Shown here: positions 1-11,995 of the stretch, one piece after another
Position numbering within the stretch: the first letter of the stretch is position 1
How the letters are laid out: every line of letters starts with the position of its first letter
NCBI RefSeq assembly: GCF_028554725.1
Contig: NC_071671.1
Span: 7,616,001-7,680,000, forward strand
DNA from: Zeugodacus cucurbitae
Taxonomy: Eukaryota; Arthropoda; Insecta; Diptera; Tephritidae
Direction of reading: 5' to 3'
Length of the DNA: 64,000 nucleotides
Notes under the pieces: model-generated
Seen by the model: only the letters and a program-made list of their open reading frames with translations
What the model was told of the DNA's origin: nothing
Databases searched by the model: none
Translations under genes and position numbers: made by a program

Positions 1-349
1 GGCTGAGATGGATTCGTGTATGGATCCATTGGAACTTCTGAAGATGACGAAGGTGTAAAAGATGTTTCATTTCAACCTGCCAAAAGCAGGACAGTCGCAA
101 TGTTAATGCTTTTACTTATCATTACTCCCATGGTATGTCGAATAATTTGACGACACCTAAGATCTTAGTGGTAAATGCTCGGTGTTGACTCCACTTAATA
201 TTAAAATCCATTTTAACTACTAGAACGTATTCGTTTTCACGTTCAGTAGACCTTCTACACCACCGGAGAGGAATTTTGGACTGTGCGACTTGAGTTGACT
301 TTCCAGTAATTATTGCTGTAAGAAAGTTTTAAAGAACCCGAAGGGTTTT
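1..349. other. No gene recognised
   Basis: Unremarkable mixed-composition DNA. It may include the decayed 5' side of the LINE fragment that becomes recognisable at about 350, but I see no aligned coding signal before then. Confidence 0.5.
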
Positions 350-1095
350 GGGCAATTGCTGGTGCATGCGGATGATATCGATCTCTATTGGCTGTAACAA
401 GTACATACATTGTTAGTTCTGCTTTCTCCAAGCTTCACAAAGAAGTGAACAAAATGGGTCTGATGGTGAATGAGGACACAATACTAAATATCTCCTGTCA
501 TCAAACAAACAGTCATCGCATTAGCGTCTTGCATCGCACGTCATTGTTGACAGTCATAACTTTGAAGTTGTGGATAATTTCGTATATCTGGGAACCAGTG
601 TAGAAGCCATAACAATGTAAGCCTGGAAATCCAACGCAGAATCATTCTTGCCAACAGGTGATACTTAAGACTGTGTAGGCAATTGAAAAGTAAAGTCCTC
701 TCTCGCCGAACCAAAATCAAAGTCTACAAGCCCCTCTTCATTTCCGTCCTACTTTATGGTGAAGAAGCGTGTATGATATCGACATCCGATGAGACGGCAC
801 TAGGAACTTTCGAGAGAAAGGTTTTGCGGAAGATATATGGACCTTGGCAATGGCGAATTCCGCAGATGATGGAATGGTGAGCTGTACAAGTTATACGACA
901 ACATTGACATGGTTCAGCGAATAAAAAGAGAGCGTTTGCGCTGGCTAGGTCATGTTGTTCGAATGAACGAAAGCGCTCCAGCTTTGAAAGTGTTCGATTT
1001 AATACCAGGTGGGGGAAGCCTAGGAAGACCTCCATTCCGTAGGAAGGATCAGGTGGAGAACGACCTGGTTTCGCTTGGTATTTCCAATTCGTAGA
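350..1095 (+). mobile_element. Decayed RTE-like LINE fragment (end of RT and C-terminal region)
   Basis: Read across several frames, this matches the reverse transcriptase ORF at 17762-19819. It starts at the catalytic box (HADDID, where the better copy has YADDID), continues through NFVYLG, LSRRTKIKVYKPL and LLYGEEA, and ends with LRWLGHVVRMNESAPALKVFD and the Gly/Arg-rich tail up to VSLGISNS. Frameshifts and stops (for example near 600 and 880) show it is dead. Both ends are truncated: the N-terminal RT motifs and the 3' microsatellite tail are missing. It is the most diverged of the four copies of this family in the window. Confidence 0.85.
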
Positions 1096-3140
1096 CAGTC
1101 AGGTCTACATAAGCCGTATGTACTCTGATTAATATCCAGCCAAGGGGCTGACAACTCCGTTATTCTCTCCAGTGTTTTTCAGTTACCAGTTCTAGATTTT
1201 TATGAAGGATTAGACGGAGTTAGTTTCTAAATAGCTGCAGAGTTCTTCAATTCTATGCTATAAGGGAGATCTTTGATTGCTCTGGATTATCATACCTCGG
1301 ATTGAAATGAAGTTTTCAATCAAGAATTTTCTCGGATAGGCTACTAAGGTGTTTGACTGAGGAGAGAAGAGTGACTTTCTTCGCCGTACATTTTGACATG
1401 GATCCAATTTAGCGGGTTTTTAATCTTCCAATTTATTTATATTTAATTTAAAAAATAATCATTTTATGCTTATTATCACACTTCGTTGCTTCGCCGCCAA
1501 CGCTCAAAGTGGACCAGTATTTGGAAATGACCTCACACAAAACCAAAAAAAAAAAAACAATTAACTCTTGGTGAGTTATTATTTCAAAATGTTTACTCGA
1601 ATTTTCGCGGCAAATAAAATACTAAATAGCTGACAACATCTTAAAGATGCCATCAAACAGATATTTTAACAGCTAGAGTACATCCACCCTGCATACTGCA
1701 TTTCTCGGCATTCTCGGCAACATTCAATCGCCAGCAACAACATGCGTTTTGTGCGAAAAATATTTTATCGTTGATATTAACCTAAATTTTTGAGTGTACG
1801 TGCATGCACACACACACACACCAATGTATGCGCATGAGCAGCGGCAGGCTCGATAGGAGCAACAGAACAACGCGCTTCTCGAACTCCATATTGATTGAAA
1901 TAGTTCAGTTTTTCATTTTATGTGGAGTGCTGCTTGCTGCTGCTGTTGCTGCTACTGGCACTGGACCGAGAGATAATGATGACGAAAGCACATCAGCAGC
2001 AGCGATGACGAGACACCATGATGCGATGAAGCTACTATGACTATGTTGCTAACAGTAACAATAACAACAACACGAATATAGCATGTGAATATTCTGAGTA
2101 TGTCTGTATGTATGTATATGTGTGTGTGTGTTGTTGTTGTTGTTGCGTTTGTCACAAAAGTAGGAATAATGTGCCTTATTGTACCTCCAACTGATTGGGA
2201 TGCCTCGCCGAGGTACGTGCGCTGAATGGCATAATCAGTTCGTTTGGGAAACAGAATTCAAGACGTACATCAAGATTCAGTTGGTTGCAATAATAGTATA
2301 TGAGCGACAAAACAAAAACAAAAACAAAAACAAGAAAAAAATCAAAAACAGTAAAAAAGCCAACACAACCACCCGACTCCAACAAGGAAAGCAAGGAACG
2401 CATTAAAGTCCAAACAACAAAAACAATAAAAACAACAACAACAACAAAAAGAGTGTAGTAAAAATAAAATGAAAGCACAACAACAACAACAGCAGCAATC
2501 AAGCAATACAAACTGCATTACACAAAAACAAAGCAGCTCTAACAAGCAAAGCAACTACAACAAAAAACCAATAGCTACAACAACAACATAGCAAATAAAT
2601 AAATAAAGTGGCGATAAAACAGGATTGCGTCGCTTGCATTTTAAATAATCGATCGGTTGAGTAATCGATAAAAACACAGCAAGGCGGCGGCAGCGGCGGC
2701 AGTTGGCGGCCGCAGGATCGTTGGAAAAAAAAGCATAATTGTACGCGCAATTTTGTATTGTGAGAACACTTTGGTAAATGAGCTTTTATTATGAATACAT
2801 TACTATTGTTGTTGTTGTTTTTGTGTGCTGTTTTTATTTCTTTTTTTCTTTTACCCACCACTGCTGTATGAAGATTAATTATGTGGCCGCGAAGCGTGTC
2901 CTTTGATTAAATGGCTGTGCAGAAACGAGTTGTAAGATAAGCGCAACAACAAGAACAACAACAACAAAAAATGCCGCTACATTGTTAGTGAACTAATTTA
3001 AGAATTACTTATGAATATATTACCGTAACATAGCATAATAGACTGAACTGAGCTTTGAAGTTGCGCTAGTGGATCATTACAATACAAGTTGAACGATGAA
3101 ATTAAACGCTGAATGGGGGTTATAGTGGTTGAAAGGTCAG
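1096..3140. other. Gene-free stretch rich in simple repeats
   Basis: This contains a CA run (1804-1822), TG and TTG runs (2118-2145), a long CAA/AAC-rich tract (about 2305-2590) and TTG runs (2803-2820). Short open frames here, some encoding runs of Val, Cys or Gln, are by-products of trinucleotide repeats. I see no gene. Confidence 0.6.
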
Positions 3141-3900
3141 TGAAAGCTTTTCCAAATAATGAAAGCTCTGCCACAAAAAACTTAATAATTGAATTAGTGC
3201 TTTAAAAGCTTTAGAAAGTTGTGAAAATGTAACCGGTTACAGAGATACCACTAGTAGCTTACGTGAAAGCTTTAACTTAGAATATGAAAATTGATAACTA
3301 CAAGTTTGAGCGCTTTGGACAATGATTTTTTGGCGTTTGGAAGCTCGGTGTACATTGTGAAGCTTTTCCAAATAATGTAAACTCTGCCAGAAACCTTAAT
3401 AATTGAATTAGTGCTTAAAAAGCTTTAGAAAGTTGTGAAAACGCCACCGGTTACAGATGTACCATGAGTAACTTACAAAAGCTTTAACTTAGAATGTGAA
3501 AATTGATAACAAATAGTTTGAAGTGTTTGCCAGCGCTTTGGACAATGACTACACAAAGTTTGGAAGGTGAATGAGAATATATGAAAGCTTTCCCGAACAA
3601 TGAAAGCTCTTCTAGAAAGTCTAGAGAATTGAATAAGCGCTTGAAAGCTTTACATAAACGATAAACACTAAATAGTTTAAAGTTGTCACCAGCGCTTCGG
3701 CCAATTACTTTCTAGAGCTTGGTGGAAATTTATGAAAGCTTTCCCGAACAATGAAAGGCCTACCAGAAAGTCTTTATAATTTAATAAGTGCTCAAAAGCT
3801 TTAGGATGTTAGAAGAGCGCAACCGGATACAACAAGAACCACTCAAACCGTCCGCAGTTTACGTGGTATGTTAATTTAAAACATGAAAATTAAGAAAAAA
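3141..3900. repeat. Four-unit degenerate tandem array (~220 bp unit)
   Basis: Units begin with TGAAAGCTTT or TGAAGCTTTTCC at 3141, 3358, 3582 and 3733. Units 1 and 2 are 217 and 224 bp; units 3 and 4 are shortened to about 150-165 bp. Shared words in order are CCAAATAATG, GAATTAGTGCTT, AAAAGCTTTAG, ACCGGTTACAG, GCTTTAACTTAGAAT, GAAAATTGATAAC and GCGCTTTGGACAAT. A stray match to the GCTTTAACTTAGAATATG word lies at about 11692. It has no coding capacity. Confidence 0.85.
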
Positions 3901-4244
3901 ATAAAACTTCAGACGCAAACTTTTCGTACCTTCTATCGTTCTTGGGTGAGCAAAGATACCGATAGTAGAGAAACTACACATTCTCGATAGATGGAATGTT
4001 TTATGGATGAAGAGTATATAGTTCCAATATAAATTAAGACATTCAAATAATCAAATCGTCGACGAAATGGTATAGATGAAACATAATATTTGATCATTTC
4101 ATACCTCTGCTTTCTTCAGTGGTCTGTCTTTTGTAGACGTTGGAAGTCCTGAAGTTGGGAACAACAGGCATAATATAATATATTACTGAAGGTGATTCTG
4201 CTTAACATTGGACGATTCGGATACGTAAAAGTTACGGAATGATT
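3901..4244. other. No gene recognised; flank of LINE insertion
   Basis: Ordinary AT-rich DNA. Its last part (about 4208-4244) is the first half of a ~75-bp host direct repeat into which the neighbouring LINE inserted, and it ends with the left target duplication TACGGAATGATT (4233-4244). Confidence 0.5.
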
Positions 4245-5021
4245 AGCCATTACCAAGTGTGCAGAGGTAATATTGGACAGGGGATATCAAAAGGAACGCA
4301 TAGCCATTATCAGCGATAGCCAAGCAGCTCTTCAGGCACTATCATCCTTCGAGGTGGACTCGGGGCTGGTCATGGACTGCATAGATACTTTAAACAGGAT
4401 TTGCAGAAATAACCGCATAACCCTAGCTTGGGTTGCAGGGCATAAAGGAATAAACGAACTCGCGGACCAACTGGCAAGGAAGGCCGCAGCCACCAACCCA
4501 ATCGGGCCAGAACCCTTTATTGCGGTTGGTCGGCATGTTCTTACAACCCGCCTGAAAGAGGAGGAGGCAGCAAGCAGGAATCGTTGTTGGTTGCACATAC
4601 AGGGGCTTCGCCACTCTAAACTGTTCCTGGGAGGATGCAATCTGAAAAGATTCAAACAGCTAATGGTGCTCCCCAGGAACAAGCTGAGACAATTGGTGGC
4701 ATTATATACCGGTCACTGCAGACTACGGTGTCATCTGCACAAAATGGGAATACACTCGTCGGACCTTTGCCGATTTTGTGACTTAGAGGCGGAGACACCA
4801 GAGCACCTACTCCTTGACTGCCCGGCGATCGCGAAGGAGAGGGGACAGTCAATTGGGGCTCATTATACCCAAAGAGGAAGTATCGCATGCATCAGCCCTG
4901 CAACACTGTTAAGATTTCTTAACGTGACGGGGTTGGAGGGGGTGCTGTGATAACTGGAGAGGGCACAATAGACATTAGGTCGTGGTGCAATCCTCACAAT
5001 ATAATCTAATTTAATCTAATC
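4245..5021 (+). mobile_element. 5'-truncated RNase H-bearing LINE with target duplication and pentamer tail
   Basis: The element starts directly after TACGGAATGATT (4233-4244) and ends with a TAATC-type tail (TAATCTAATTTAATCTAATC, then TA). The same 12 bases follow at 5022-5033, a clear target site duplication. The insert is 777 bp and carries only the C-terminal end of the ORF, as expected of 5' truncation during target-primed reverse transcription. The coding part is intact, so the insertion looks fairly recent. The clade is within the RNase H-containing group (I, LOA, Jockey or R1 types); I cannot settle which. Confidence 0.9.
4246..4950 (+). CDS. LINE polyprotein C-terminus: RNase H domain plus zinc-finger-like tail (truncated)
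   Basis: The frame is open from the truncation point (AITKCAEVILDRGYQ) to TGA at 4948-4950, about 234 codons. The RNase H domain shows ISDSQAALQAL, with a catalytic-type Asp, and later LAWVAGHKGINELADQLARKAA, which has the His and Asp of the last RNase H motif. A region with CHLHKMGI and LCRFCDLEAETPEHLLLDCP follows; this Cys/His pattern is usual downstream of RNase H in such LINEs. Endonuclease and reverse transcriptase are absent because the element is 5'-truncated, so it cannot move by itself. There is no start codon of its own, and expression is unlikely. Confidence 0.85.
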   Translation, partial: AITKCAEVILDRGYQKERIAIISDSQAALQALSSFEVDSGLVMDCIDTLNRICRNNRITLAWVAGHKGINELADQLARKAAATNPIGPEPFIAVGRHVLTTRLKEEEAASRNRCWLHIQGLRHSKLFLGGCNLKRFKQLMVLPRNKLRQLVALYTGHCRLRCHLHKMGIHSSDLCRFCDLEAETPEHLLLDCPAIAKERGQSIGAHYTQRGSIACISPATLLRFLNVTGLEGVL

Positions 5022-5125
5022 TACGGAATGATTGAGAAGCGAGAATCTTCTTCGAGGATTGGACGATCTTCCCATCCACTTCGGATACGTAAATGTTACG
5101 GTATGATTGAGAAGCGAGAATACTC
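5022..5125. repeat. Host direct repeat split by the LINE insertion
   Basis: The string GGATACGTAAA(A/T)GTTACGG(A/T)ATGATT occurs at about 4219-4244 and again at about 5083-5108. After each comes GAGAAGCGAGAAT and CTTCGAGG, though for the first unit this part lies beyond the LINE, from 5034. Removing the LINE restores two adjacent ~75-bp repeat units. Confidence 0.8.
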
Positions 5126-8100
5126 TTCGAGGTCTGATAGACCGCTTTTTACTTGGACACAGCTCTTGGTTGGTTAGGAATACGGGTACGGAGACCTGAC
5201 TGTCGTGGTAACGAAATACTGAAACCTGAAGTATTATCCTCATTAAGCACTCTATCAAAGTTGATTTTATTTTATGTTTTATGGTAGCTTCTGAATCTAC
5301 TCGTAGCTCTTGTAACCGGCTCAAATCGCTTTGTCGATACTTGTGGTATCCATATTTAGAAGTTTGTGGCATCACAAAGGATTGCCGATTGTGGCGTCTA
5401 AGTGAGTCCATTGGATCAGCACATAACCCAGCATTCGTGCTCTAGCCATTTTTTTTTTTTAAATCTCGAGTGTTCAATGCGACATCTCATTATTGGGACT
5501 TGAGCTTCTAAAATATCTTCATATTCTCTAATGCAGTCTCTGTTTCATAAGGTTAAAAATGGACTTGCGGTCTGTTTCATACGGTTAAAAATGGACTTGC
5601 GGTTGCAGTTACTCCCATCCAAGTGGCATACAGTTTAGGCGTCTCACGACATTGGCTCTTCAGTTCGCATGATTTTTTTTCTCTCTGACGCGCTAAAAAT
5701 ATTCATACATATTCAATAAGCTCTGCATATGTTTGTATATTTTGTAAGCGCGCATGTCATAATTATATTCTTAGCGCCACTTTAAAATTATGGAAGTAGG
5801 TTTAAACCAACAAAAAAATGTACATATTTCGCAAACGCGTAACGAGTGAGAAAAAAAGTGGACGAAAAGAGTGGAAAGTCCCATTGTTTACGGTCGTCGC
5901 GGTAAGTTGCCACGATTGGGAATATTGCTCGAATTTTTAAATTATTTCAACGCACACACACACCTTCCACCACGCACATGGTTGAAATGTACAATATATC
6001 AATATCGACGTTATTGACCGATCCAAACATTCCATATGCCACTGGCAGTGAGTGGCTTGTGGCTGGCGGCCGATGGCCTGCACGGCCTGTGACTTCGCAT
6101 CGCAATCAGTTGACGAGGAAGCGCACCTCGAGCCAACAACATCCAACGTTGCAATTCAGCTGCGTAGAAATGCTTGGCTTTGATTTGGTGCATTGTTGTT
6201 GAGTTTGTTTGTTACTACTCACTCACTCATACCTGGGGACATTATTTTGTTTTACTTATATTTACTTAATTTTCCTCATATTTTTTTTTTGTTTTTCCCT
6301 TTTTATCAATTTTTTTTCTGTGTGCCCTGTGCGCTTCATTTTATTTTGGTGTCGCTTGCTACGCATTGTGACGAGCGCGCAATGGAATGGTATGGCCGTT
6401 GGTATGCGACGTCTCGTCTCGTCTCGTTGCAGCTCGTTCTCAAATGGACGCCTCCGTCGTCTTGCACCCTGCTACTGTTGCTGCTCTGCAGAATATTCAG
6501 CATTGAAAATCACAAATACAGTAGCTACTGAAAGAAAAAAAAAAAACAAAAATAACAACAAACAACAACCAGGAGAATCCAGGAAAGACAACAATGCCAA
6601 ATCGACAACGCAAGGCAATATGAGCAATGGACAATGTGAAAAAGTTACCGTTTTCTACTTGACTTTTTCTTGACATTTTATGCCATTCGCTACATCCGCG
6701 TACAGTTCAATCGATGATGTACGATTTCGAACTGCGGCGCAGGCGCATGCGTATGCCTGTGCGGATATTCCGTGGACGAACGGCATGGAGCGTACGGCGG
6801 TAGGCGTGCGGGCAAACAGAATGACGCTACGGCGCGCAGACGTATGGTTAGACTGCGCGGACGCATGGACTACCGAGCGGACAGACGTATGAGCTCGTCC
6901 GTCTTCAACGAAAACACAAACGCGCGCGCGCGTCCAACAACAATTGCTCCATGTCTCCGAGCTGACGACAGTGGCAGACTTTTGAGGACGTTCGATGTTA
7001 ATAGCAATATGCTTCGCTTGATTGCGACTGCCGCAACGGTGATGCAGGCGGTGGCAAATATGTATGAGAAGGTAACCACCAACCAACCATCGCGACATCA
7101 AATATTAAGTAGCACTGCAGCAACAAGCAGATAGACGTCGCGTCTCGTCGCTAAACGCTGGAGACGCCGCGCGCGCTCGTCGAGCTCCACAAGCCATACT
7201 ATTACTACTATTGGTCTTTTGGCTGCGATTGCTAATGCGCCTGCTCACTATGCGATCTTCTTCGTTCAGTTGTCGTAGTGTTGTTGCAGTCGCCACCGCG
7301 CCACCGCGCTCCCGTTGTTTGCATTGTTTGTGATCTCATGATGTCTGCGTTGTGTCGAACTGCGAGCATTGATCATTCTTGACTGCCTAAGCTGACGGAC
7401 TGACGGACTGCCTGTGTTGACTGACGAACGCCTATCAACAATCGATCGTCTGCTCGTCCACCACTACTGTGCATCATCATCACTATCCGTCCGCCTCACC
7501 TCGAGCCGCGTAGCGCGAGCGCTCACCGCGCGAACGACGGACGGACAATTTTATCCAAGATGCGTGGGATAATTCTGTTCTAATTTGTTGCATGCGCTAC
7601 TGTTAGGGGACACAAACGGACATTCGTACGCATGCGCGCACACACACACATACGAAGACATACGAAGTTATACATATTTTACAAATGAAATGCCACATTG
7701 TAAACGGTGTTAGTATTCTGCGCATTACTTTTTTCCGCAACGGTGTTCCGTACCGTTGTGTTTTGTTCGTTGCGTACGATCGATTGTGCATCGTCGTTGT
7801 TGCTGTTGCCATTCGGTTGCATCGATTTCCAGCATCGCGCAAATACATTAAAGTATTTGAAATTCTACAGCAATACTTATATTGAAACAACGTAATTGTG
7901 CCTGCTGTGCACTTAAATGCGCTTTCTTCGGACACAACCGCTTCGTCTGCTTCCTCCTCCTCATCCTCTTCCACTTCGTCTTCTTCTTCTTCTTTTACTG
8001 TGTTGCTGTGATCTACGTGTGTGTACGCCTTCATGTCAGCATCAGCCACAGCGTCATCTTCGGCTTGCTTACTTCCTACTTTCCATGGCGCGTTGTTTTT

Positions 8101-8519
8101 ACCACGCTGTGAGCATACGAAAAGTGTCCAGCTCAGCGTTTGATGTGCGAATTTATGTGTAAAATGCATCTCTGTTGTTGTTGTAAGTGTACTGGTAGGT
8201 GGATAAGTGGCTTAATTGCCAGTGCGTACCTTCCTTTCCAACTTAATTAAAATTATTGAAACGACAACAAATTTATAAATTAAGTAGCAAGCAATCCGAT
8301 GAGTATTGAATTCTTCTCAGAATCCTGTGAGTTCTTTAAGTGCTTATTACAGCAGAAGAAACGATGGTCGCATTAAACGTGTGGGGTAGTTAGAGCGTTT
8401 TTCCATGACCGAGTTTCGGCCTTTAAACGAAATATGGTTGAGTTGCGGAATTGTCGCAAACTGCAAAGCCAATAAATTAGCCACATTGTGATCGGACTGG
8501 GAACAAGTCGGTAGTCTCT
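5126..8519. other. Gene-free stretch with CpG-rich blocks
   Basis: No gene recognised. 5191-5213 contains a copy of a short dispersed word (GACTGTCGTGG). 6400-6430 has repeated GTCTC. 6690-7560 is relatively CpG-rich, with CGCGCG runs (about 6920) and GTCTCGTC motifs, and could be regulatory. 7955-8000 is a CTT/CCT run. Long open frames here on both strands overlap one another and are composition effects. Confidence 0.5.
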
Positions 8520-8925
8520 GGTCCACATGGGTTCGACCGTTGGACAGCCAGTCTTCACGTGAGCTCGATAAACGCTGAACAACAAGCAGCAATTGTGTCG
8601 TACTTGTGCAAGATCCTTCTGCCCGGGCTGAAGCCCAAAAGTACATCTGGATTCCTTTGTCTCAATAACGTGCATCTCCAATTATAGTAATGCTGCCTGG
8701 ACATTGTCTATTAGGCACGAATGTGATTAAATTAAGAATTTTGTCGAGTGCATGCCACCTAAGCGGTATGGAGGAAGGCGAAGTGGAATCTTCGAGGCAC
8801 TTTCTCTTCCAATGTAAAGCTTTAGGCAGTCTAAGCTCGAAGCATCTCCCTAGGCATACTTTCGGCAAACTGGCATTGATATTAGCGGACTCCAAAAATA
8901 TTTGAAAGATTCAAAGAGTTTTGGC
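8520..8925 (+). mobile_element. LINE fragment, RNase H-downstream region (family B)
   Basis: The plus strand encodes LPGHCLLGTNVIKL, then MEEGEVESSRHFLFQCKA and LSSKHLPRHTFGKLA, which aligns with the fragments at 13318-13915 and 58548-58878 (there EGEVESSKHFLLHCPAF and RLTFGEPSEV). This is the Cys/His-containing tail that follows RNase H in LINE polyproteins. Frames are broken and both ends are missing. Confidence 0.7.
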
Positions 8926-11900
8926 GATAGTTGTGCGTCGTCTAAATTCATAGATGAGACGTTGTTATTGGCTTTACAAAATACCAAAACTTATAGCTGT
9001 TTAACTGAGATCCGCTGCGAGCTAAACGCAAAGATTGGTCTTTCAACATTTCAACAGTCGTTCACCAGGAGACTGAGAACTCGTGCCGGAAAATATCCCC
9101 AAAACTGTCCAAAGGATGCTCAACCATTGACGAAACTTGACAAATAACATTTAGGCTGCAAATTCTGACCATTCTGTCGTTGTTTTTAGGGCGCATCTCG
9201 AAAAGCTGGTTCACCACTTTCTTTACTACTTGCTTCTTCACGGTGCTGGAGTTTTAAACCATTAATAATTTTGCACTACTTCAAGAAAGTGTGGTGGACC
9301 TACCACTACGCCATGCTTCATATAGATATATGCATTTTGGATATTTAAATTAAAATCTGAGAATTCTAAGGAGCAAATCCATCACATCCATATTTGAATG
9401 ATTGGGATTCTAAAAGACCTACCGCTTCCAGAAATGAGTTTGAAAATTATCCAAAACTAAAAATATACAAGACGACAAATTTCCAAATGTCCATTGTGGC
9501 TTACGGAAACTGTCATCTGTAGCTTCTCTGGACAGAGCGATTAACATTATTGTGGCTAAAAAAAATACTACAGTAGGATCTATAGTCAAACGAAACGTGA
9601 TGAATTCGAGTTTTGATCAGGCAAGGTATCGATGTCTCAATGTCCCTGAAATATTTGTCTAGTTATAAGCAATAACTGATGGATATTGGTGGTAGCGGAA
9701 GTCACTTTTCCGTTGCGAACGCGAAGAGGAATGAAGGTTTGGCTTCAATTGGTAATTAAAAGTGATCTCGTCTCGCAGAATGCGACATAACTCGGTTCCA
9801 AAGACATAAATTGGACCATCTTCGTGTGTCGCTTTCTCAGTGTTAACCTACAAAATGAGATCGATAATGTTTTCTAAATGGATAGAATGCATGATCGGAA
9901 AGAATTCTCTTTTAAATTAAGGATACTATGCGAAAGGTCTAAATAGTGGTTACGCTCTTAATCAAAAATAATAACGGGAATCTCTTATACATATATGCCT
10001 ATATACGAAGTACTTTCGTTATCTTCCCTTTCGTATGCACCAAAGCAAGTGAAATCCACAGAGGATATTATGCATATATTTACCGTTAAACAAAACAGGT
10101 TAACAAAGTTTTTGTGAGAATTGGGTTAAACTCATACATATATATTTTTAATAACCGAAATTGTTGGGCAATAAATTTGTGTGCTCTTTAGGCGGAAGGA
10201 AACGTATGTCACCGGCCAGAAACCGCAAGACAGTCTCAATACAAACGATGCGAAAGCAGAAGAAAGCGAATGAAAACAAACAACAAGAACAATTGAAAAA
10301 TAAAAAAACAACAAGAACAATTGAAAAATAAAAAAACAACAATAACAATCGAAAAAATAAGTAACAATAACACTAAGTCGACAAACAGGCAAAATCAAAA
10401 ATGAAAAAAGGGCAGGAAGACATACATAAAATGAAGCAAAAGCTTCAGAGCTCCACCGTGTGGAACGGCGGTTCATTGAAATTCCCAATTGAAATGCACA
10501 ATTTGTACAATTTTGTGGAAGTTCGTCAGGTTTCGAGTGTGGAAGGCGTACGGCGAACGGCGTACGGTGCACTTTACTTGACTATAATCAAGCGACTTAA
10601 TTAATTCAAATGTGCAATACTTTGAGGTTTTATGATTTCCAGAACACACAGGCGCATGCACCGGCGCAGGGACACACATTAAAACATAATTATTTTGTTT
10701 TTTTTTTTTACTGTTGCTTTTGCGCACGCGCACTATTGTCGGCCTAGCCTGGTGGCGGCGGCGGCATTATTTTCAATTGTTTTTATTTTTTTCATTTTTT
10801 TTTTTATTTTTTCAATTTTTTTTTATTTTTTCTTCCTTGTTGTTTTTGTAATATTTTCTTGCGTGCCACTTGACAACTTCATAGTCAAATCGGCCGGACC
10901 TTAGCTTACACACTATAACGGAAGTCTTCGACAAACAACCTGGTTGAAATCACCTGTCCGCCAATCAATTGCGGTAAACAGTAAATCCAACGGACGGACG
11001 GACAGTAAACTGTTCCACCGACGCATAGAAAGAACGGCGTCGGCAAGTCGCTTGAACGCGCCCGAGACGGGTAGCTAATACCAGTGGGTCGGAAGCGGAG
11101 GACGGATGGCGAACAAACAGAACAGCTAGGCAACCTGGTGACCATACAAACTTCTTCCGTTCTAAAAATGTGACAACAACAACAGCTACAACACACACTC
11201 ACATTTGATGCGAAGGCATTTGGGCGTTTCGGCTTTGCATATAAACAGCCAGTAAGCAGTAGGCAAGAAAAAAAAATAGCAACAACAACAACAACAGTAA
11301 GAAAGCATACTATTAAGTGGCATGTACTTGTAGCATTGTAGCACACAAAACGCACGGGCACTTCCTCTAAATGCAGAACAGTGCGCACTGTGCTGCGCAC
11401 GCGCGCTTAGTGTTAAGTGCCCAGCACTCGCATTGAAAATTAATAATTATGGCGTTGAATTATTAAATGTGCCATGCATATTGAACATGTACATGAAATG
11501 TTATCGCTAGATAAGTTAGTATGTAAATGGGTAAATCGTCTTTAGCAGAAATATACACATAAATTATATTTGCAATAATTCTTTTGGCAAAAAAATCATC
11601 AATTTTTTTCGTTTCGCAAACGCGTCAGTGACAATAATGTCTGCATTCAATCAATGTATCAAAGTTAGTAGTCAAAGTAGTCATTGTATGCGCTTTAACT
11701 TAGAATATGTAAATATTAATTATATGCCGCGGTTGGTGGCTTTCGCTGCCCTGTCACTCCAATCTAACCTCAATTTTATGCAATATTAACATGAGTGCCG
11801 GCGGTCATTGTAGCTGTGGAGGTTTTCACATATGTCTGTCGGTCGGAACTTCGTTGTTTAGTTGTCATAAATATAATAAAAAATATATTGTTAGCGGTAA

Positions 11901-11995
11901 ATACTGCATTTTGAATTCAAAGAACTATTCTTATTTCTGTTTCATCAAATAACTCTGTTTTAATGTACAGCTGGTTCTAATTCTAATGTATGTAT
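8926..11995. other. No gene recognised
   Basis: 8902-9147 has an 81-codon open frame that I cannot assign and do not trust. 10275-10372 is a three-unit ~29-bp tandem repeat. 10690-10860 has T-rich runs. 10900-11410 is moderately CpG-rich. The remainder is AT-rich with no coding evidence. Confidence 0.5.
10275..10372. repeat. Short tandem repeat, ~29 bp x 3
   Basis: The unit AACAACAAGAACAATTGAAA followed by AATAAAAAA repeats nearly exactly twice. A third, weaker copy follows (AACAACAATAACAATCG). Confidence 0.85.

Noticed and set aside
2176..2861. Val/Cys/Phe-rich and Asn-rich minus-strand ORFs that look like membrane proteins
   Set aside because: They follow CAA/AAC repeats in different frames; no signal of selection.
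7603..8169. 188-codon minus-strand ORF rich in Glu and Asp
   Set aside because: The acidic stretch is the translation of a CTT/CCT run; no domain is recognisable, and competing frames of similar length cover the same DNA.
8902..9147. 81-codon plus-strand ORF (RRLRTRAGKYPQNCPKDAQ)
   Set aside because: It has a faintly transposon-like look but I could not place it in any family, and it lies in decayed surroundings.
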